From the NCBI GenBank assembly GCA_964464385.1, contig CAYXFZ010000071.1, positions 1-13,450 on the forward strand: 13,450 nt of DNA. The letters are read 5' to 3'. Under the pieces are notes generated by a model. That model had not been told where the DNA came from, did no database searches, and saw only the letters and a list, made by a program, of their open reading frames with translations. Positions 12,981-13,450 of this stretch are shown here, in pieces (within the stretch, counting starts at the first letter, position 1; each line of letters begins with the position of its first letter). The stretch is from CAYXFZ01 sp964464385. Lineage in GTDB: Bacteria; Planctomycetota; UBA1135. Both the position numbers and the translations under genes were made by a program.

Positions 12981-13450
12981 GGTAGTCTTTTGTGTTTTCT
13001 TGGGGGTGTACTGGGGCAAGAGGAGGTCGCCGTGGGCCGCGAAGGGAGGGTCTTCCAGGGCCTCGAGCCGCACAATGATCTCGCCTGCTCCCGGAATGGC
13101 GATCTCCATCCCCCTTGCTGCTTCCCCAATGTGCAGGCGCCCACTGCGGGCCAGTTCCTTCCCCTCCCAACTCACCACGAAACGAAGGGTCGCGTGCCTC
13201 CGGGCATCCCGAACCTCGTCGTCCACCCCCACCCAAAAACTCAGGACACCCCCACTCTCCACCTGGAGGCGCAAGGAACTTGGGGCCCGCATCCCCCACC
13301 CGGTGGGATATTCCCGCCCGCCCACGCGGAGGGCACGCCCCTCGACAGATCGGTCGCGCTGCGCTGGGGCCGGGAGGCCGGCCAACCAGTTGGGTCCAAC
13401 TTGCGCAATTTCCTGCCAGGCAAGGGCCGCGGGCCGAGGATGCACGGCGA
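12975..13450 (-). CDS. NPCBM carbohydrate-binding domain protein, C-terminal part (5' end outside window)
   Basis: 158 codons are visible in a frame that stays open to the window edge; the TAG stop is at 12977-12975. About residues 30-145 match the NPCBM domain (novel putative carbohydrate-binding module, a galactose-binding-like beta-sandwich): GRALRVGGREYPTGWGMRAPSS, then FWVGVDDEV, RFVVSWEGKELARSG and IIVRLEALEDPPFAAHGDLL. NPCBM domains usually sit at the end of secreted glycoside hydrolases or other exported proteins in Planctomycetota and related phyla. The partial gene is probably the tail of such a protein; a GTG at 13445 could begin a short protein but has no support. The last residues (TPKKTQKTTP) are a basic, Thr-rich tail. 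Convergent with the diguanylate cyclase; its stop codon lies in the right arm of the long inverted repeat. Confidence 0.8.
   Translation of the reverse strand, partial: AVHPRPAALAWQEIAQVGPNWLAGLPAPAQRDRSVEGRALRVGGREYPTGWGMRAPSSLRLQVESGGVLSFWVGVDDEVRDARRHATLRFVVSWEGKELARSGRLHIGEAARGMEIAIPGAGEIIVRLEALEDPPFAAHGDLLLPQYTPKKTQKTTP

Noticed and set aside
12868..13299. Long minus-strand frame overlapping the NPCBM gene
   Set aside because: It is a shadow in another frame: low-complexity Gly/Arg content and no domain, while the NPCBM frame has clear domain motifs and stays open to the window edge.

Overview
This looks like a moderately GC-rich bacterial chromosome segment. The genes are tightly packed, both strands are used, and no phage or insertion-sequence genes are visible. 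The content suggests a Gram-negative lineage outside the well-studied model groups: a Rho without the usual N-terminal helical bundle, SelB, a HEAT-repeat/VWA protein with a putative signal peptide, an NPCBM carbohydrate-binding domain, and core genes that start without clear Shine-Dalgarno motifs. NPCBM and HEAT+VWA proteins are frequent in Planctomycetota, so that phylum or a relative is my weak guess; nothing in the window proves it.

Layout, left to right. Positions 1-1274 (-) carry rho, missing only its last codons. Upstream on the same strand is tRNA-Pro(CGG) with a good sigma70-type promoter, so tRNA and rho are probably co-transcribed. Positions 1501-3051 (-) carry a HEAT-repeat/VWA protein. 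Divergent from it is a tightly coupled + strand operon (3119-5591): a TIM-barrel sugar isomerase/epimerase-like protein, an AmgK-like anomeric sugar kinase and a MurU-like sugar-1-phosphate nucleotidyltransferase. The nucleotidyltransferase lacks the expected metal-binding aspartate. This operon meets selB (5595-7508, -) end to end with only 3 bp between them. The selB start codon overlaps the start codon of a divergent radical SAM gene of the YhcC/YtqA type (7507-8451, +).

Positions 8415-11621 (-) form a textbook translation operon: promoter, leader hairpin, rpsB, tsf, pyrH, frr, tRNA-Lys(UUU), intrinsic terminator. The terminator and the tRNA 3' end lie inside the last codons of the convergent radical SAM gene. 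Divergent from rpsB is a diguanylate cyclase (11703-12797, +) with an inactive-looking receiver-like N-terminus, an intact I-site and a lysine-rich tail. It converges on the 3' end of an NPCBM-domain gene (12975-13450, -, 5' end outside the window). The gap between these two is almost filled by a long near-perfect inverted repeat (30-bp arms, 2 mismatches) around a 114-nt spacer that can itself form hairpins. This is the most unexplained element of the window.

Functionally the window is dominated by information processing: termination, two tRNAs, S2, EF-Ts, RRF, SelB and a probable tRNA-modifying radical SAM enzyme, plus UMP kinase. A sugar activation module and a c-di-GMP enzyme are inserted between them. 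The points most worth following are the 12807-12980 inverted-repeat element, the altered active site of the MurU-like enzyme within its three-gene operon, and the overlap of the radical SAM gene with the tRNA-Lys terminator.
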